A DNA stretch of 64,000 nt from Rhypophila decipiens (lineage: Eukaryota > Ascomycota > Sordariomycetes > Sordariales > Naviculisporaceae). The notes beneath the pieces were generated by a model. The model searched no databases. It was not told the origin of the DNA and worked only from the letters and a program-made list of their open reading frames with translations. Positions within the stretch are counted from its first letter, which is position 1. Each line of letters starts with the position of its first letter. This document shows, in pieces, positions 59,455-64,000 of this stretch. Position numbers and translations under genes: made by a program. The DNA is taken from assembly GCA_033297075.1 (NCBI GenBank), contig MU858174.1, positions 1 through 64,000 on the forward strand, in the 5' to 3' direction.

Positions 59455-59745
59455 CAGGGGTTCTCTTTTCTTTTCCAGGCATTCCATATTGTTTATCTTG
59501 GCCTTATTTGTCTTTGCATCATTGTGGGCGGGTTGGTTTTCCTTTCTTTAACGGGCAGTGCAGATTGTTTACTCCAGCTCCTTGTTGTCTTTGCATCATT
59601 GTTATCCAGTGCGGTTTTCTTTTCTTTTGCGGGCATTACAGATTGTTTACTTTGCCCCTATAATACGAGCCTTTGCGTTACTGTTTGGCGGGGTGGCTTT
59701 TGTTCTTTTCTCACCATAATGGCTTATTTAACCTAACCTTATCTA
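59455..59745 (+). repeat. Minisatellite with a unit of about 80 bp
   Basis: Three to four diverged units, each with GGTTTTC(C/T)TTTCTTT, GGGCATTACAGATTGTTTACT and GTCTTTGCATCATTGT-like words in the same order. The best copies start near 59458, 59533 and 59612. Confidence 0.7.
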
Positions 59746-60110
59746 TCTACCTTTATATTAATACATGTTATTTTGTTTCTATTGCTTGATTTAAATGCGT
59801 TAAGGAGTTCCGTATATGTGTATTAAATATTAAATATATATCCTTATCTCTAGATTTAAATGCATTATAGACTTCCCTCCTAGGACATATATTTAATCTC
59901 TCCTACACTATGTGTTTATTCCCTCCTCGGCGTACAAGAGACATTATACATGCGGGTAGTTTATTACATATAGTTACGCATATATTAACGTTATTTATTT
60001 CAGACCTTATCCATATATGTAAATCAACTTGTTGGTTGCACTGGTGATCAATATCAACAGAGTCCTCTTGGGCTCTGGTGAATCTGATCGTTAGTAGTGC
60101 ATGTGTATTC
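59746..60110. repeat. AT-rich island
   Basis: Low-GC sequence with ATTAAATATTAAATATATA-like words and no frames; probably a mutated repeat remnant. Confidence 0.5.
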
Positions 60111-60145
60111 TTCAATCTAGTGTGTCTATGGACCTGCTACCTACT

Positions 60146-60208
60146 GGCCTACATATAGTAGGCCATCGGTGCTGCACACTGCTGTTGACCAGCAGTGCAG
60201 CACCGATG
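60146..60208. repeat. Two adjacent perfect or near-perfect hairpins
   Basis: GGCCTAC/GTAGGCC (loop ATATA) at 60146-60164 is followed at once by a 19-bp stem at 60164-60208. The second has arms CATCGGTGCTGCAC...TGCTG and CAGCAGTGCAGCACCGATG, a 2-nt bulge and a 5-nt loop. Confidence 0.85.
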
Positions 60209-60610
60209 TCATCATGACTGCAGTGGCTCACCCACGCTGCATAGCCAAAGCAAGGAAAACAACCAACATCCCACTGTTGGTCCCTATGTGGTGTAGCGCA
60301 GGTCGTTGTGATAGGTAGAGTGTGGTGGGGGTTGTGGTGTTGCGTTTGTTCCCACACAACTCTTTAAAATCCTAAAAATACACAAGGCTAGCGGAACTAT
60401 CTCGTAAGATAAAGGTATATATCCAATATTTAATACATATATACGATATCTTCATATGTGTTAAGAAAACAAAAGCACACTTGAAAGAGAAGCCTATAAC
60501 ACTTTTACACCCTAGAACAAGGGCTTATGTTTTGTGGGAACATCGAGCCGGCGTATGAACTAGCGATTCGTTGCTGCCGTGGTCGCGACCGCTCCGTACT
60601 GAGCCATCGG

Positions 60611-60638
60611 CGGACTGTTCGGTATTCCGAACAGTCCG
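60611..60638. repeat. Perfect 12-bp inverted repeat
   Basis: CGGACTGTTCGG and CCGAACAGTCCG are separated by TATT. It could be a hairpin or a dimeric protein-binding site. Confidence 0.9.
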
Positions 60639-60745
60639 ACTGGCCAGGCGGAATTTCGTGATTGCGTTGATCTACTTATACAGCGTCTATTCTTGTATTC
60701 TATGATGTTTTCAGACAGACTCGATTAAACACCAGGATCACTAGT

Positions 60746-60800
60746 TGTCATCCGGTAAAACGTTAATCGCACCAAGACTAGCTGAGTCTATATTGCAACA
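60746..60800 (-). repeat. LTR of the miniature element (3' LTR on the reverse strand)
   Basis: 55 bp, TG...CA ends on both strands, identical to 61013-61067. Confidence 0.85.
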
Positions 60801-61012
60801 CTCCCCCGGGCTCAATAGTCTTGGAGCTCTATAGGTTCTATGTGTATGAATACAACTTTTTGTAGTCTTAGTGGCCGGTTCTGGAGGTTTTTTTCTTTCG
60901 GTTGCGGATTGGATCGAACACACTACCTCTTGCGCTTCCGCTGGGCTTATAAGCTCTATAGCAGTTTGGAAGAGTGTAGCGGTTACCAAACGCGCCACCC
61001 GGGCTCATAACC

Positions 61013-61067
61013 TGTCATCCGGTAAAACGTTAATCGCACCAAGACTAGCTGAGTCTATATTGCAACA
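61013..61067 (-). repeat. LTR of the miniature element (5' LTR on the reverse strand)
   Basis: 55 bp, identical to 60746-60800. Confidence 0.85.
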
Positions 61068-61499
61068 CTAGTTACTGTATGCCACCACGGCTTTAGCAGC
61101 CAGATCCTACGTTCTTTGAAAATACAATCTCTTGAGGAGCGAACATATTTGCTTGTATTTTCAGCGTTCGAACTGGACAACATTGAGATTTTACTTAAAG
61201 TTGAATTCTTACATGGGTAACGTAGTCTTGCATCACGGCCACAAACCCAAGAATAAAGCTTTCATCATCGTCAAAAAGAGATGGAACATGCGCTCACGAT
61301 CTCAAGTCTTGCGATTGGGGGATGGCAAGTGAAAGGCTTATATAAGGTCATTTATATGTATATATGATATCTCTTTTACGCCAGGGAGAGAATAACACAC
61401 GCTGTAAAAAGGATTAAACATAGGCTCTACGAGGGCAGTCCCTAACCCCTTTAGATAACTCATGTCAGAATAATAGCATCACCTCCACCTTTTACTTCA

Positions 61500-62663
61500 T
61501 CAATAATATCCATGATTACCTCTATAAGCACCACCGTAATGACCCCCGTGGCTGCGACCATAGCCACGTCCACGTCCATTATGGTCTCCATAGCCGCCGT
61601 CGTGACCGTTTGAACGGTGACCTCTATGATTGCCGCTATGGCTACCCCAATAGTTGCCACCATTCTCGCCCCCGTGGTGATGACCATGGCTGTGATATGG
61701 CCAAGCCTTGGCAGCAGTCTTGTGCTTGGATGATGTGTGGAAGTTGTGGCGGGCATGATTGTACGTTGTCCATATTGTCGTCTTAGTCTTGGTGACGGTA
61801 AGGACACCGCCAACCGAACTGCTGGACGCCGCCGAACTGCTGGAAGCTGAAGCCGAGAGGCTTGAGACTGAGCTGGAACTGAGGCCTGCTGAACTGCTGA
61901 CTACCGCCGAACTGCTGGAGGTCGAAGTGCTAGTCGTGGACGAGGGTGTAGCGCTGCTACTGACGGCGGCGTTGCATGTATCGTCGACAGTGATGGTGTT
62001 GGTATCTAGGGTCACGGCGCCATTGAGTGCAAATAGAGAACCAAAATTATTCACTCCGGTTGTGGCGGTAATGGATGTCGAGGCCAGGATAATGCCGTTG
62101 AATTCGGTGTCTGTGCCCAACGTTGCCGAGATGCCAACCCGCCAGATAACGTTGCATGCTTGGGCGCCCCTGAGAAGGATGACGTTTGCATTAGAGGCGG
62201 TGGTGAGGCTGGAGCCGATCTTGAAGACGAAGAGGGCGGTGGGATCATTGGAGGCGTCCAGCGTAAGGTCGCCCGTGATTTGAGCGGTGGAATCAAATTC
62301 GTATACACCTGGGACAAGCGTCAATCCGCCGAGTTCCATGCCCGTCGGACCTTGCGTCGTCGCCATTGCGCTGGCGGCATTATAAGCCACTAAAGCATCG
62401 GCAAGAGCGTTCATAGCTACGGCATCGTTGATGTTGGTTGCGCCGGTCACGATTCCAGGGCCTGGAGGGGTACTGGTAGTAAACCCAGTATGAGAAGTGC
62501 CAGGATACAGGCCGAGGTCTCCGTCAATCACGGTGGGACCCGTATTGGTAACGGCAGAACCAGCGAGCACACCAAAGCTGGAGGCAGTGCCCAAGTTGAA
62601 GCTCTGGGCCGTGGCCGAGGCGGCGAAGGCTATGTTGCACAGGATAGCGTAAAGCGACCGCAT
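61500..62663 (-). CDS. Secreted ice-binding-like (DUF3494) protein with Ser-rich linker and His/Gly tail
   Basis: A 387-residue single-exon protein. The signal peptide is MRSLYAILCNIAFAASATA. The DUF3494 domain spans about 22-228, with LGTASSFGVLAGSAVTNTGP, VIDGDLGLYPG, PGVYEFDSTAQITGDLTLDA, LFVFKIGSSLTTA and GTDTEFNGIILASTSIT, all in family order; this fold is a discontinuous beta-solenoid that binds ice or acts as an adhesin module. A Ser-rich, probably O-glycosylated linker (about 233-295) follows, then VLTVTKTKTTIWTTY, a stretch common in fungal cell-surface proteins, and a C-terminal region of nearly 70 residues rich in His, Gly, Tyr and Asn. Ice binding cannot be judged from sequence alone. 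Confidence 0.88.
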   Translation of the reverse strand: MRSLYAILCNIAFAASATAQSFNLGTASSFGVLAGSAVTNTGPTVIDGDLGLYPGTSHTGFTTSTPPGPGIVTGATNINDAVAMNALADALVAYNAASAMATTQGPTGMELGGLTLVPGVYEFDSTAQITGDLTLDASNDPTALFVFKIGSSLTTASNANVILLRGAQACNVIWRVGISATLGTDTEFNGIILASTSITATTGVNNFGSLFALNGAVTLDTNTITVDDTCNAAVSSSATPSSTTSTSTSSSSAVVSSSAGLSSSSVSSLSASASSSSAASSSSVGGVLTVTKTKTTIWTTYNHARHNFHTSSKHKTAAKAWPYHSHGHHHGGENGGNYWGSHSGNHRGHRSNGHDGGYGDHNGRGRGYGRSHGGHYGGAYRGNHGYY

Positions 62664-63367
62664 ATTGACGGTGCGTATCGTTCTCCAATCGGGCTCAAAT
62701 CAGCAGCACGGAACCAGTCAGCAAGAAGAAGAAACGAAATGGCTGTAGACGGCAGACGGACATCTGAAGAAACTTGAGGAAGAAGAGGGGTCGAATCTTG
62801 ACCAGGGGATTCCAGTACCCTCAACCTTCTTATGATGGAAACCAAACATTGAGATGGATTGTTGATTCTCTATTGCGCATGGAATGTCCAAGTCTTGCGC
62901 TGACATGAGGAGGTTGATTCAAGCGCTGGTATCCGTAGAGACGGTTCATATGTACACGACCACTTTTTCATACGAAGTACCTGGTATGTAGCTGACCTTT
63001 AGGCCACTTTTCCGCACAAAAGAGTCGTTTTCTAGGGTCAACAGCCTTGACCACAATTGCTCAATATTACCGTCGATTGAACACATTACCGTCAATTAAA
63101 TATATGGCCGTTAATCGGACATCCGTTCAAGGGGTATGTAAGGTGGCTGGCTGGATTGCTGGGACCCATGAAAGGGTGGCTTATTGTAGGGGAAAAGGCT
63201 GGTTATTTGCCGGCTGCCATGCGGGGAATGTTGTGTACGTATGAAAAGCACGTATGACTGCCGAACGAAGCTGCCGAACGAAGGTTGAGGCAGTCCTCCG
63301 CCGCTCTGCCCGGCCTCGAGCTCTGTGGCCGTCCCTCCTGCGTCGTCGAGCGCCCCGGCTTTGAATA
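62664..63367. other. Intergenic, promoter side of the ice-binding-like gene
   Basis: No supported gene. A short repeat, CTGCCGAACGAAG, occurs in tandem at about 63258-63284. Confidence 0.4.
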
Positions 63368-63817
63368 GTGTTGCAGTGTCTTGTTCAGCTGTCGCTTCTT
63401 TCCTCGGGCCTCTCGTCATCGTCTGTCGCTTCCTCAACAGCCGTCTCCTCGTCCATCGTCTCTTCATCTGACATTTCGTCCTCTGCGACCTCTTCCTCTC
63501 TTGTAGCGTCCTCGGCCGTTATTTCCTCGTCGCCTGTCATCCTATTAGACGGCCCACCATCCACGACGAGTCCTTATGAAGACGATCATTGCACGGATGA
63601 GCCCGATATCTCTCCCCGGCGTCCTCCACGAACATCTCTTTCCCAGCTGTCGTCACTCCTAGCACTGTAGCTACCAGTCATCAAGCTTAGCCAAACTGGC
63701 GACCAATATCTCCCAGGCACCGGTCTTTCAGGCTATCTTGTCTACACGCCCGGCCCAAGCCCAAATACCCCACCAACAACACTCGTCCTGGATACGAGGG
63801 CACAGTTTCCGCTCCCC
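63368..63817 (+). pseudogene. Ser-rich surface-protein remnant with in-frame stop
   Basis: A Ser/Val-rich frame (63368-63667), then DDHCTDEPDISPRRPP, meets a TAG at 63668. The same frame resumes at once with VIKLSQTGDQYLPGTGLSGY and runs to a TGA at about 63817. No intron with good signals removes the stop. The upstream frame has no sound start; a possible beginning lies in another frame at about 63290-63350. It resembles the Ser-rich half of a secreted glycoprotein that has decayed. It may extend beyond what can be resolved here. Confidence 0.35.
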
Positions 63818-64000
63818 TGACTTTTATCACATCTTGCACCGGCAAGTCCAAGTGAGGCGGCCAAGAAAGAACAATTTCCAATACTGGAGCTAGGTGTCAT
63901 GAATATTCACTAACACGAAAGAAAACTTGTGCTCTAGAAACCGATGGGTCAGCCCCTCTTCCTGCTCTGTACCAACCAAAGAAGGTATGACCCAACCGGT
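63818..64000. other. Right edge
   Basis: Nothing recognised in the final 180 bp. Confidence 0.3.

Larger units (their letters stand above)
60741..61072 (-). mobile_element. Complete miniature LTR retroelement (TRIM/SMART-like) with 5-bp TSD
   Basis: Two identical 55-bp direct repeats (60746-60800 and 61013-61067) begin TGT and end ACA and are flanked by the same 5 bp, CTAGT (60741-60745 and 61068-61072), a target-site duplication. The element is 322 bp with a 212-bp interior and no coding capacity. Read on the reverse strand, the 5' LTR is followed after GG by TTATGAGCCC, complementary to the anticodon loop region of initiator tRNA-Met (half-tRNA primer type of copia/Ty5-like elements). The 3' LTR is preceded by CCCGGGGGAG, a polypurine-like tract. 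The interior also has TGGCGCGTTTGG and GTGTTCGATCC, resembling Pol III A and B boxes. Confidence 0.8.

Noticed and set aside
61460..62377. Frames overlapping the ice-binding-like gene on both strands (e.g. 61759-62283)
   Set aside because: Shadows caused by the biased Ser-rich codons of the true gene.

Overview
The window looks like nuclear DNA of a filamentous ascomycete (Pezizomycotina, probably Sordariomycetes). The introns are short (50-125 bp) with GTAAGT-type donors, CTAAC/CTGAC branch sites and AG acceptors. A HET-domain gene, two 2EXR genes, a DUF3494 ice-binding-like gene and AT-rich islands that look like RIP-mutated repeats all fit that group. Coding regions were rebuilt by splicing where the reading frame, the splice signals and family motifs agreed. 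No search or alignment was run, so family names rest on recognised motifs.

Layout. 1-6.7 kb: the edge of a possible kelch-like gene, then three tandem RING-between-RING (RBR) E3 ubiquitin ligase genes, each with one intron at the same place inside the catalytic RING2 motif. 6.9-9.1 kb: a HET-domain gene. 10-17 kb: two small putative membrane proteins, diverged repeats and several broken coding remnants, including the end of a DUF3602 (GRGGAGN) gene. 17.7-21.6 kb: a Pro-rich/acidic protein gene and an acidic protein gene whose 5' leader carries three introns. 22-23.4 kb: a SET-domain protein. 24.7-27.4 kb: two Cys-rich/Ser-rich small zinc-binding-like proteins, one with an in-frame stop. 28.5-29.3 kb: a four-exon secreted cyanovirin-N-like protein. 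31.4-36.9 kb: a Cys-rich single-pass membrane protein, a seven-exon vanillyl-alcohol-oxidase-type flavoenzyme, and an HD-like hydrolase. 39.3-42.9 kb: two 2EXR proteins either side of a 22-bp minisatellite. 43.3-45.5 kb: a four-exon MFS transporter. 46.8-47.5 kb: two convergent tRNA-like elements with strong hairpins. 51.4-53.1 kb: a large disordered protein. 54.7-56.4 kb: a secreted triple-repeat protein. 58.3-59.1 kb: a third Cys-rich/Ser-rich protein. 60.1-61.1 kb: hairpins and a complete miniature LTR element. 61.5-62.7 kb: an ice-binding-like secreted protein. The right edge holds a broken Ser-rich coding remnant.

There is no obvious biosynthetic cluster. The region is accessory in character: tandem duplicates, secreted and self/non-self-type proteins, decayed genes and small repeats. 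The strongest unusual items are the 322-bp miniature LTR retroelement (TRIM/SMART-like) with a target-site duplication, the RBR triplication, the small-protein family sharing a TATA layout, and the CVNH-like gene.
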